Positions 36,005-44,346 of a DNA stretch of 56,445 bases are shown piece by piece; positions within the stretch are counted from its first letter, which is position 1, and each line of letters opens with the position of its first letter. Origin of the DNA: an uncultured beta proteobacterium. GTDB lineage: Bacteria; Pseudomonadota; Gammaproteobacteria; Burkholderiales; Burkholderiaceae. The notes beneath the pieces are model-generated. The model worked only from the letters and a program-made list of their open reading frames with translations. It made no database searches and was not told where the DNA came from. Both the position numbers and the translations under genes were made by a program. The stretch spans positions 1 to 56,445 of the forward strand of contig CAIQUZ010000123.1 in the NCBI GenBank assembly GCA_903875135.1, written 5' to 3'.

Positions 36005-36967
36005 TTAATCAATTTTAATGTTAGCGTCTTTAATGACTTTACCCCATTTAACAATTTCATCTTTGACAAATTGATTAAAGCTTGCAGGACTTTCACTACC
36101 AATCTCATAACCATAGGTAGCTGCTTTTGCTTTATATCCAGCGGTATTCATGACCTTGTTGATTTCGGCAAAAAGACGTGTTATCACAGGCTCAGGAGTA
36201 CCCTTTGGTACAAAAATACCATTCCATCCAGCCCCCTCGACACCTGACAGACCGGCTTCTGCCAAAGTAGGGACTTCCGGCATGATGGAAATACGTTTTG
36301 ACCCAGCTACTCCAAGGGCTTTTAATTTTCCGGACTTAATATGTTGGGCAACGACGACAGGAGCTAAATACGCCACCATCACATGTCCACCCAATAGGTC
36401 AGGCATTTCTGCGCCGATTGCTTTATAAGGTATTTCTGTCATAGAAATACCTGCTTTAGTTTTCGTTAATTCTCCGAGTAATTGTGTAATAGAGCCTGCA
36501 CCTCCTGAAGCATTGGTCACTTTTGTGGGTTCAGCCTTGGCATAAGCAATAAATTCTTTGAGATTATTGACGGGGAGTGATGGATGGACCACCATGACTA
36601 ATGGCACACTAACCACCCGAGTTACAGGGACTAACGCATCGCCCAACTTACAGCAATTATTTTTTAATAGAAGATCGTTCAGCGCATTATTGACATTGCC
36701 ATGGAATAAGGTATATCCATCGGCTGGGGACCGAGCGACTTCGTTTGCCCCAATTGCACTATTAGCACCAGGTTTGTTATCAATAACGACTTGTTGACCC
36801 AAGAGGTCTGACATTCCTTGAGTCAGATCTCTTGCGGCATTATCGACAGCACTTCCGGGTCCTGCAGGCTCTACAATTCGGATAATTTTTGTCGGATAGT
36901 TATCAGCAAAGACGATTCCTACGAACAAAAAATAGGTAGTAAAGGAAAACTGTAGGATTTTTTTCAA
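36005..36967 (-). CDS. TctC/Bug periplasmic carboxylate receptor 4
   Basis: A 320-residue Bug receptor. The start is TTG at 36967, supported by TGGAGC a few bases upstream and by the signal peptide MKKILQFSFTTYFLFVG ending FADNYP. The first ligand loop, EPAGPGSAVDNAAR, differs most from the others because the usual PGG is replaced. The second loop is SPADGYTLF, and NNCCKLGDALVP carries an unusual Cys pair. It is 21 bp downstream of the alpha/beta hydrolase at 36989 and 12 bp upstream of the one at 35156. Confidence 0.88.
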   Translation of the reverse strand: MKKILQFSFTTYFLFVGIVFADNYPTKIIRIVEPAGPGSAVDNAARDLTQGMSDLLGQQVVIDNKPGANSAIGANEVARSPADGYTLFHGNVNNALNDLLLKNNCCKLGDALVPVTRVVSVPLVMVVHPSLPVNNLKEFIAYAKAEPTKVTNASGGAGSITQLLGELTKTKAGISMTEIPYKAIGAEMPDLLGGHVMVAYLAPVVVAQHIKSGKLKALGVAGSKRISIMPEVPTLAEAGLSGVEGAGWNGIFVPKGTPEPVITRLFAEINKVMNTAGYKAKAATYGYEIGSESPASFNQFVKDEIVKWGKVIKDANIKID

Positions 36968-36988
36968 AGATAGCTCCAGGTTGTTGGA

Positions 36989-37780
36989 TTAAGCTTGCAT
37001 TAAGTAAGTATGCAAGATTTGATTGAACCCATCAGGGTTTTGTAGATTGGCGATGTGGGCTGCATTGGGTACAGGTGTATAGGAACCGCCAGGAATCTGT
37101 TCAGCAATTGTTCGCATAATATCTTCAGGACCACCCACCTTATCCTCAGCACCTCCCATGAGCATCGTTGGTACTTTAATATTTTTTAACTGATCTTCAA
37201 TATTGAGGTTAATGAAAGCACTCACAACCCCATGATAGCCATCAGTACTGGTGCCACGAATCATTTGGCGCACTGCCTCGAGTTTTTCTGGGTATTGGGT
37301 TTTAAAGCTATCAGAGAACCAACGTTGGGCCGTGTTTTCTACGATGGATTCAATACCATTTTTTCTGACATTATTGAGCAGATCGTGCCACATGCTAGCA
37401 AAGGCTGGCACCATTTTTGAGCGGCAACAGCAAGGTACGAGTTTAATAATCCGATCTGAGTGGTGCACGCCCATGGCTAAACAGATAGAGCCACCGAGCC
37501 CTAGTCCTGTCAGATGACTCTTTTGAATATTTAAGGCATCCCAAAGAGCCAGTAAATCTTGACAGAGTAATTCGACCGAATAGGCACCATGAGTAGCGCT
37601 TGTTTGACCTTGTCCGCGAAGATCGTAGCGTAATATATGAAAATCATTTTTTAGGGTATCGATTTGACCGTCCCACATCGTGGTGTCATTCGTAATTCCC
37701 GTCACCATTGTTAACCACGGTTTGTTTTCGTTACCATCAATCACGTAATGGATTTTTATACCGTTTGCTTCAACAATCAT
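36989..37780 (-). CDS. alpha/beta hydrolase fold protein with Gly in place of nucleophile Ser
   Basis: A 263-residue protein resembling 3-oxoadipate enol-lactonase-type hydrolases (MVTGITNDTTMWDGQ, LRYDLRGQGQT, MLMGGAEDKVGGPED, PNAAHIANLQNP). The nucleophile elbow reads GLGLGGS where relatives have GLSMGG; the codon at 37499-37501 encodes Gly94. The acid Asp and the His appear intact. The ATG at 37780 has a good ribosome site (GGAG) and overlaps the upstream amidohydrolase stop as ATGA. The protein is probably expressed, but hydrolysis by the usual acyl-enzyme route is doubtful. Confidence 0.83.
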   Translation of the reverse strand: MIVEANGIKIHYVIDGNENKPWLTMVTGITNDTTMWDGQIDTLKNDFHILRYDLRGQGQTSATHGAYSVELLCQDLLALWDALNIQKSHLTGLGLGGSICLAMGVHHSDRIIKLVPCCCRSKMVPAFASMWHDLLNNVRKNGIESIVENTAQRWFSDSFKTQYPEKLEAVRQMIRGTSTDGYHGVVSAFINLNIEDQLKNIKVPTMLMGGAEDKVGGPEDIMRTIAEQIPGGSYTPVPNAAHIANLQNPDGFNQILHTYLMQA

Positions 37781-38829
37781 CTTTGATCTCCGATATTGAT
37801 TTTTGTTTTCATGAGTAGGTTGGCATTTGAGCAACATACCTGATGAATTTCTTCTGGACTTAAACCCACTGCAAAAACAGACTTGATTCCTTCACGGATA
37901 TACATCTCGCCGCCTTCTGGGTCGAAGGGGCAATCACTAGCAAAGACAACGTGATCGGGCCCAAAAAAGTCAAGACCACAACGCAGGGCTGAGGCAGAGC
38001 CACCTAAGACTGTATCGCCATAAAACATTTTAAAATAATCGATTGGTGGTTTACTTAACGACTTCAGTACATCTGCTTCAGAATTATCTGCACTGCGTGA
38101 TCCGAGCTGCGCCCAAAGAGTTTCTGCTCGACCGCTAAAATAAGGGATCATACCACCGCAATGATGGGTAATGATTTTTAGATTCGGTAATTTTTCTAGA
38201 ACTCCAGAAAACACCAGTCGTGACATGGCAACGCTTGTCTCGAATGGCCATCCTAATACTTGCCAAACTTCATACTTCGATTTTTCTTCATCCACATAAT
38301 CTGGCTTTTTTGCCAAACGAATGGGGTGCATCCAAATGGGCAATTGATGATGATTGGCCATCCGTTCAAAAATCGGAAAATAATCAGGATGGTCTAGTGC
38401 TACCCCATTGACACTGGAAAGAACTTGAACGCCCCTTGCACCAAAATGCTCGATGGCATAATCCATTTCAACAAGAGCCGCGGCAGGGTTGTTCATTGGT
38501 AAGGTAGCAGCAAATGTCGGAAAAAAATCCGGCCAGGTTTGACACATCTCATACATCCCTTGATTGGCAATCCTAGCTAATTTTGGGGATAGATCTCCAT
38601 CGACTAACATTTCGGGAGAGGGCACTGCCAGCGTTAGTACTTGTTTTACCTGGGGCCATTTTTTTAGCATTTCGACGCGTGCTGGAATATCCCAAAGTAA
38701 GCGAAGAGAGGACATTCTTTTTAGTAGGCCTGGATCTTTGCTATATCTTTTTAGTTCCTCCATATAGCTCGGTGGCATGACATGATTATAAATATCGATA
38801 ACAGCTTGGGTGGAGTTAGGTGTTGTCAT
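37777..38829 (-). CDS. amidohydrolase-2 (ACMSD-like) family protein with altered HxH motif
   Basis: A 350-residue member of the ACMSD / o-pyrocatechuate decarboxylase-like amidohydrolases. Later metal-site segments are present: ITHHCGGMIPYFSGR and VFASDCPFDPEGG. The N-terminal HxH, however, reads VIDIYNHVMPP, with Tyr14 replacing the first His. Some family members act without metal. I start at ATG 38829, four bases after the TctC stop; an ATG at 38856 within that gene is possible. Translation of the next gene is coupled by ATGA. Confidence 0.83.
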   Translation of the reverse strand: MTTPNSTQAVIDIYNHVMPPSYMEELKRYSKDPGLLKRMSSLRLLWDIPARVEMLKKWPQVKQVLTLAVPSPEMLVDGDLSPKLARIANQGMYEMCQTWPDFFPTFAATLPMNNPAAALVEMDYAIEHFGARGVQVLSSVNGVALDHPDYFPIFERMANHHQLPIWMHPIRLAKKPDYVDEEKSKYEVWQVLGWPFETSVAMSRLVFSGVLEKLPNLKIITHHCGGMIPYFSGRAETLWAQLGSRSADNSEADVLKSLSKPPIDYFKMFYGDTVLGGSASALRCGLDFFGPDHVVFASDCPFDPEGGEMYIREGIKSVFAVGLSPEEIHQVCCSNANLLMKTKINIGDQR

Positions 38830-38833
38830 GTCA

Positions 38834-39820
38834 TTAATTCGGTGGTATGTTGGCATCTTTTACGACCTTTTTCCAGCGAGCAATATCCGATTGGATAATT
38901 TCTTTCAATTGTTCACCGTTGGTTAATCTGACATAGATCCCTAAATCATTGAGTTGTTTTTCCACCTCAGGGAGTTTCATGACAGACGCATAATCGGTAT
39001 AAATTTTTGATTGAATATCTTTGGGTGTACCTGTGGGTACTAAAACACCATACCATGGATAAAGATTTTCTAATTCAGCGATGCCTTGTTCAGTAAAGGT
39101 CGGCACATCCGGCATCAGATCTGAGCGTTTTGGACCGGTCACTGCGATCATGCGCAATTTTCCAGCTTTAGCGAAAGGTAATAACGAATTAAAGGTAGCA
39201 AACATCACTTGCACCTGACCACCAATTAGGTCGGTCGTGGCATTAGAGATTCCTTTATAGGGAACGTGAACGATATCTAAGCCTTTTAGACTTTTGAGTA
39301 ACTCCATCGACAAATGATGAGGCGTACCGTTTCCTGGGGAGCCATAATTAAATTGGCCTGGCTTACTTTTAATGAGAGCGATTAACGCATTCACATCTTT
39401 AGCGGGAAGAGTGTTTGTGACAGCAAGACCATAACTCGAAGTTGCTAGACGTGCGATGGGGTCTAGATCTTTTACTGGATCATAAGGTAATGTTTTATAG
39501 ACTGCTGGGGTCATCGTCATGGTGTCGATCGCCATGAGAATACTGTAACCATCTGGCGCAGACTTTGCTGCGTGATCGGTGCCGATATTGCCGCTTGCAC
39601 CTGCTCGGTTATCCACGATGACGGCCTGTTTCCAGCGTTCACTGAGTTTAGGGCTAATAATTCTAGAGATCGTATCGCTACCACTGCCCGAAGTAAAGGG
39701 AACAATCAGCGTGACAACCTTATTGGGGTAGTTCGCAGCATTATTTTGAGCAAAGCTAGATGCTAACATTGAGAAGCAGATAGCAGTAATGGAGAATAAT
39801 CGAATTATTCTTTTAGACAT
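38834..39820 (-). CDS. TctC/Bug periplasmic carboxylate receptor 5
   Basis: A 328-residue Bug receptor. AGGAGAC lies just before the ATG. The signal peptide ends MLASSFAQ before NNAANYPNKVVTLIV. The first ligand loop is PFTSGSGSDTISR and the second APDGYSILM. SGSGSD resembles STGSTAD of the receptor at 48884 more than the PPGG type. It is the second gene of the minus-strand operon, 36 bp after the ring hydroxylase, so its ligand is probably an aromatic acid. Confidence 0.91.
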   Translation of the reverse strand: MSKRIIRLFSITAICFSMLASSFAQNNAANYPNKVVTLIVPFTSGSGSDTISRIISPKLSERWKQAVIVDNRAGASGNIGTDHAAKSAPDGYSILMAIDTMTMTPAVYKTLPYDPVKDLDPIARLATSSYGLAVTNTLPAKDVNALIALIKSKPGQFNYGSPGNGTPHHLSMELLKSLKGLDIVHVPYKGISNATTDLIGGQVQVMFATFNSLLPFAKAGKLRMIAVTGPKRSDLMPDVPTFTEQGIAELENLYPWYGVLVPTGTPKDIQSKIYTDYASVMKLPEVEKQLNDLGIYVRLTNGEQLKEIIQSDIARWKKVVKDANIPPN

Positions 39821-39856
39821 AATGTCTCCTTATAGTTTAAAACTATTCTAATACAT

Positions 39857-41476
39857 TTACAGACCCAGGAAGTGCCTTAAAAACAACGAGTGATTGTTGG
39901 GTAGTGCATCGCCACGCCAAGCCACGTGTTGGTCTGGACGAATAATGGTGTAACGAAGCGGGTATAAGTTTCCAATCCCGGGCTCTAGGGGGCGAAGTAT
40001 TTTCAGGGGGATTCCAAACTCAGTGGAGCTGGCTAAAAGTTGATCAGCTTCGGACTCATTTTTAGTATCACTAATCAGCAGGGTTAAGCCGGCTCCGAAA
40101 TGATCATAAAGAGAAGTACCGTCGTGTAACCATGCGTGCGGTGCTAGACAACCAGCACGGGAAGAAGGAACGTAATTAATATAATCACTTTGTGAATAAG
40201 GCAAACCGTCGTATTGCATGACCGGAGAGTTTTCGTAGCGATAGCCCAAAATAATGCCAAGGGTCGTAAATTCACGCATTTTAGAAAGTTCGATGTGACG
40301 ACCAGTTTTTAGTCGCAGCGCATCACCGTCAGGTGTTGGGTCTTCGAGCCCTTCTTGCCATAACTGGTTACCAAGGATGGTATGGTTAGCCACCGCCTCA
40401 TTCATCACCAAATCGTGGACTTGACGACGTTCAGATTCATAACTATCTAATAAGATTTGTCCGCCCCATCCTTGCAGCTTGGCAGCAATTTTCCAGCCCA
40501 AGTCAACGCCATCAGCGATACCCATATTCATACCATAGCCACCAAAGGGTGGGTGCAGGTGACAAGCATCGCCGGCTAAAAAGATGCGACGGTCTTGATA
40601 CTTTGTCGCGATCAGTTTGCTCGCGATCCATTCATCGGAAGAAAGGACTTCGTAAGGTAAGTCGATGCCCGTTGATTTTTTTATCAGATCTACGGAAGAG
40701 TTCAAATCAAATTTTGCATCTTTGGGAACACCTGTAGGCATAAAAAACCAGCGGTCTTTATCCATTGGGCCAATTAATCCTGGTGCATCTGGGTTTACAT
40801 GCCAATACATGATGGCGGGACCGAGTTGGTGGGCCTGCGCCAACCCTGGAGCACGAAAAACAATATTATAATTTTTTGAAAGGCCGTGTTCGCCCACCAT
40901 TTCAGCGCCGATTTCTTCGCGGACTTTAGAGCGCGAGCCATCTGCGCCAACGAGGTATTGTGAATGAACTTCTTGAGTGTGGTTAGAACCTCGGTTGCGA
41001 ATGACAGAGAGCACCTGACCATCCTCTTGCGAGGTACTGACGAGTTCAGTATTAAAGATGATTTGAACTGTTGGTAAAGTAAGGGCATGCGCGCGCATTA
41101 CTTCTTCGACGGTATATTGTGGAACCCATTGAGAATGCTCTGAATAAAGCGGGTTTCTACCCGGGGCGCAATAAAATGCATTTTCAAAACGCATTAATTC
41201 ATAGCCAGAAAGTCGAGTGCAAAAGACGACATTCGATGGGTAGTCCATCCCCAATGGAGATGCCTTACGCAATTGATAAGCAATACCCCAACGACGAAAT
41301 AATTCTCGGGTTCTAGCATTCGTGGTCTTTGCGCGCGGAGCATAGCCAACGCGCTCGTTACGCTCCACCACTAAACAGGAAATGGAGCGATGGCCAAGTT
41401 CTATAGCGAGTGCTAAACCGACGGGGCCAGCGCCGATGATCAGGACATCTGGATGAAGATTGACAACTGTTGACAT
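39857..41476 (-). CDS. FAD-dependent aromatic ring hydroxylase (TfdB/MhpA/PheA-like)
   Basis: A 539-residue flavoprotein hydroxylase of the FAD_binding_3 group with the extra C-terminal thioredoxin-like domain of phenol, dichlorophenol and hydroxyphenylpropionate hydroxylases. The FAD motif is LIIGAGPVGLALAIELG, the DG motif GADGSRSKVREE and the GD motif LAGDACHLHPPFGGYGMN. I use the ATG at 41476 because an earlier TTG at 41536 would add 20 residues ahead of the Rossmann start; neither has a clear ribosome site. It is first in a six-gene minus-strand operon and divergent from the class II aldolase. Confidence 0.88.
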   Translation of the reverse strand: MSTVVNLHPDVLIIGAGPVGLALAIELGHRSISCLVVERNERVGYAPRAKTTNARTRELFRRWGIAYQLRKASPLGMDYPSNVVFCTRLSGYELMRFENAFYCAPGRNPLYSEHSQWVPQYTVEEVMRAHALTLPTVQIIFNTELVSTSQEDGQVLSVIRNRGSNHTQEVHSQYLVGADGSRSKVREEIGAEMVGEHGLSKNYNIVFRAPGLAQAHQLGPAIMYWHVNPDAPGLIGPMDKDRWFFMPTGVPKDAKFDLNSSVDLIKKSTGIDLPYEVLSSDEWIASKLIATKYQDRRIFLAGDACHLHPPFGGYGMNMGIADGVDLGWKIAAKLQGWGGQILLDSYESERRQVHDLVMNEAVANHTILGNQLWQEGLEDPTPDGDALRLKTGRHIELSKMREFTTLGIILGYRYENSPVMQYDGLPYSQSDYINYVPSSRAGCLAPHAWLHDGTSLYDHFGAGLTLLISDTKNESEADQLLASSTEFGIPLKILRPLEPGIGNLYPLRYTIIRPDQHVAWRGDALPNNHSLFLRHFLGL

Positions 41477-41585
41477 AGGGGATTTTTGAATGTAAAGAAT
41501 TGATTCATATAGAAGAATGCATTCATTTAACCACAAAGAGTACCCGTTTCACAAGTTTGTTATGGGCCTCCAATTGTGAAAAATA

Positions 41586-41603
41586 ATCACTACCAATAGT
41601 GAT
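41586..41603. promoter_or_regulatory. palindromic operator candidate in divergent promoter
   Basis: ATCACTA and TAGTGAT are exact inverse arms of seven bases separated by CCAA. The site is central in the 171-bp space between the minus-strand hydroxylase operon and the plus-strand aldolase operon, and a TATGAT hexamer starts at its last base (41603-41608). The size and symmetry suit a GntR- or MarR-type repressor controlling both operons. No such regulator is encoded nearby. Confidence 0.5.
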
Positions 41604-41647
41604 ATGATGAATAAAAATATTAATATGTTTCAATCTGGAGAACATTT

Positions 41648-42367
41648 ATGGCACCGAAGCCGAATTCTGAATTAGTAGAAAAACTAGCAAAAGCCAACCG
41701 CATTCTCTATAAATTAGGCGTCTTAGATGGTTTTGGCCATATCAGTGCTCGGATGGACAATTCACCAGATCATTTTTTATTGTCGTGTAATCGAGCGCCA
41801 GCATTAGTGAAAGCAGAGGACGTCTTGGTCTACGACATGCAAGGTGAGCTGGCGATGCAGACAGATAAGCGATCCTATTTGGAGCGTTACATCCATAGTG
41901 AAATTTATCGTTTGCGTCCAGATGTTATGTCAGTGGTTCACAGTCATTCTGCTAGTGTGATTCCATTTAGTGTGACTGATGTTGAGCTCAAGCCCATTTA
42001 TCACATGAGTGGATTTTTGGGTGGTGGTGTTGCTAGGTTTGAGATCAGAGATACCACTGGCGATGACAATGATTTATTGATTCGAGATAGAAATTTAGGG
42101 GAAGCATTAGCCACATCTTTAGGTCGCAAGAACTTTGTATTGATGCGCGGACATGGCGCCACTATTGCAGCACCTTCCGTTGAAATTGGTGTATTTAGAG
42201 CATATTACGCAGAGTCGAATGCCAAATTACAACTTTCCGCGATGACCCTGAACTCGCCGATTAATTTCTTGAAAGAAAAAGAAGCGCACAATGCCATGGC
42301 CACGAATGAAGGGCAAATTAAACGTGCGTGGGATTTTTGGTGTCAGCAAGAAGAAGGCTTAATTTAA
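41648..42367 (+). CDS. class II aldolase/adducin family protein, copy 1
   Basis: A 239-residue zinc-dependent class II aldolase-fold protein. The metal ligands are His98 and His100 in VVHSHSASVIPF and His169 in MRGHGATIA; RYIHSEIY supplies the acidic residue. Relatives include fuculose-phosphate aldolase and several carboxylate lyases or decarboxylases of aromatic pathways. TGGAGAAC precedes the ATG. It is followed by four uptake/decarboxylase genes. A paralogue at 48159 is also paired with a TctC gene. Confidence 0.88.
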   Translation: MAPKPNSELVEKLAKANRILYKLGVLDGFGHISARMDNSPDHFLLSCNRAPALVKAEDVLVYDMQGELAMQTDKRSYLERYIHSEIYRLRPDVMSVVHSHSASVIPFSVTDVELKPIYHMSGFLGGGVARFEIRDTTGDDNDLLIRDRNLGEALATSLGRKNFVLMRGHGATIAAPSVEIGVFRAYYAESNAKLQLSAMTLNSPINFLKEKEAHNAMATNEGQIKRAWDFWCQQEEGLI

Positions 42368-42386
42368 CCGAATAAGGGCGTAATCG

Positions 42387-43364
42387 ATGAGAATAATCTC
42401 TCCTATGAAGTTGGCGGCAATCTACATCATCACGATGATGTCAATGAGTATGGTATCTGCTCAAAGTAATTATCCCAATAAATCGATTAAATTAATCGTG
42501 CCCTATGCAACAGGTGGCGGTTCAGATATTTTGGCACGGCAAATAAGCGCACGATTACAAAATATTTGGGGTCAAGCCATTGTCGTGGATAACCGCCCTG
42601 GTGCTTCAGGCAATATTGGCAGTGAAGCCGTCGTTCGCTCACCCAATGATGGTTATACATTGCTTTTGCAAAACTCAACGATGGTAACGAGTGCCGCTTT
42701 GGCTGGTAAGTTAAATTACGACCCAGAAAAAGACCTCACGCCAATTATGTTGCTCGGGTTGACGCCAATGTCTCTTGCGGCGGCAGAAAATACGAAGATT
42801 AAAAATTTAAAAGATCTCATCGAGTACTCAAAGAAAAATCCTAATGGCATCAATTATGGGTCTTGTGGCATCGGAACTCCGCAGCATTTTATGGTTGAGA
42901 TTGTCAAAGAACAAACGGGTGTCAAAGCAACGCATATTGGATATAAAGGCTGTGCTCCTGCGGTGACGGATGTGGTCGGTGGCCAAATTCAAATGGCAAT
43001 AGTGAGCGCCAACTTGGTCTCTCAATATGTCAAGATTGGTAGATTAAATTCAGTAGGAATTACCACTGCGCATCGTTATTCTTTAATGCCGGAAAGTTTA
43101 ACTTTTAAAGAGCAGGGTATTAAGGATATGGACTTTGCTGTTTGGTATGCGTTAATGGGGCCGCCGAATTTATCTCCAGAGATTGTTGCGAAGGTTCAGA
43201 GTGAAGTGAATAAGATTTTGGATGAGCCAGAGGTGAAGCAAAATTTATCGAATGCAGGGGTTGAGCCATACCGAGGCAATGGAACGGACTTAGCTAAGTT
43301 GATACATAGCGATCTGATTAGCTATGCAAAATTAGTGAAATCCGCCAATATTAAAGCAGATTAA
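42387..43364 (+). CDS. TctC/Bug periplasmic carboxylate receptor 6
   Basis: A 325-residue Bug receptor. AAGG precedes the ATG at 42387; the signal peptide ends MSMVSAQ before SNYPNKSIKLIV. The first ligand loop is PYATGGGSDILAR, the second SPNDGYTLL. Two Cys residues (YGSCGIGTP, YKGCAPAV) lie in positions that are Ser or Ala in most of the others and could form a disulfide in the periplasm. It begins 19 bp after the aldolase gene. Confidence 0.91.
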   Translation: MRIISPMKLAAIYIITMMSMSMVSAQSNYPNKSIKLIVPYATGGGSDILARQISARLQNIWGQAIVVDNRPGASGNIGSEAVVRSPNDGYTLLLQNSTMVTSAALAGKLNYDPEKDLTPIMLLGLTPMSLAAAENTKIKNLKDLIEYSKKNPNGINYGSCGIGTPQHFMVEIVKEQTGVKATHIGYKGCAPAVTDVVGGQIQMAIVSANLVSQYVKIGRLNSVGITTAHRYSLMPESLTFKEQGIKDMDFAVWYALMGPPNLSPEIVAKVQSEVNKILDEPEVKQNLSNAGVEPYRGNGTDLAKLIHSDLISYAKLVKSANIKAD

Positions 43365-43366
43365 TT

Positions 43367-44329
43367 ATGAAGCAACTGATTCATATTGTTATATGGATTG
43401 CAACGCTAGGTTTTTGCTTATCGGGTATTGCTCAGCAATATCCAGAAAAACCGATTCGCCTGATTTCTCCGATTCCTCCTGGAGGTGCTCCTGATTTGGT
43501 GGCAAGAGCTTTGGCCAATACGCTGGCAAAACAATTGAATCTCTCTGTTTTTGTCGAGAATAAAGTAGGTTCTAATGGCAATATTGCTGCTGACGTGGTT
43601 TCGCACGCACCTGCAGATGGTTATACCTTGTTAGTTGGCATGGATAGTTTATTTGTCATCAACCCCTACTTGTACACAAAGATTCCAGACGCCAATAAAG
43701 AATTTAAACCTGTATCGACCTTAGCATCGAATCAATTTGTACTCGCAGCCAATCCGAAGGTCCCTGCCAATAATCTCAAAGAGTTTGTGGAGTATGTCAA
43801 AAAGACCAACCCTGCTCCTGCTTATGCCTCTGGAGGCAACGGTAGTCAGCACCATCTCACGATGGAAATGCTCAAAGCGAGAGCTGGGATTGATTTATTA
43901 CATATTCCCTATAAAGGTGGAGTAGAGGCCACCACTGCGACAATGGGGGGCGATAGTATTGCCATGTTTTCAGGCACATCAAATGCAGGATTAATTCGTT
44001 CCGGTAAGTTAAAAGCGATTGCGGTATCGGGTTCGCGTCGCTCTAAAGATTTGCCGGACGTTCCAACGATTGCTGAGACCTACCCAGGGTTTGACAACAC
44101 GATATGGATTGGTTTGTTTGCCTCGAAAGAGACGCCAGACGCAATTATTCAAAAATTAAGAGTTGAAGTAACTAAGGCTTTAAAAGATCCCGCGATGATT
44201 GAGTCTCTCAATAAAGCGGGAGGAATAGAACCCTTTAGTACAACACCTGATGAATTTACAGCATTGATAAAAAAAGATCAGTTGAAATACAGCACCATCA
44301 TTCGTAGCTTACATTTGCAGTTAGATTAA
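43367..44329 (+). CDS. TctC/Bug periplasmic carboxylate receptor 7
   Basis: A 320-residue Bug receptor that starts two bases after receptor 6 ends. Its signal peptide finishes LSGIAQ before QYPEKPIRLIS. The first ligand loop is PIPPGGAPDLVAR and the second APADGYTLL. Two receptors in direct succession suggest either two ligands for one module or a duplication, though the two loops differ clearly, so it is not a recent copy. Confidence 0.91.
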   Translation: MKQLIHIVIWIATLGFCLSGIAQQYPEKPIRLISPIPPGGAPDLVARALANTLAKQLNLSVFVENKVGSNGNIAADVVSHAPADGYTLLVGMDSLFVINPYLYTKIPDANKEFKPVSTLASNQFVLAANPKVPANNLKEFVEYVKKTNPAPAYASGGNGSQHHLTMEMLKARAGIDLLHIPYKGGVEATTATMGGDSIAMFSGTSNAGLIRSGKLKAIAVSGSRRSKDLPDVPTIAETYPGFDNTIWIGLFASKETPDAIIQKLRVEVTKALKDPAMIESLNKAGGIEPFSTTPDEFTALIKKDQLKYSTIIRSLHLQLD

Positions 44330-44346
44330 ATTGAAGGGGTGATAGT

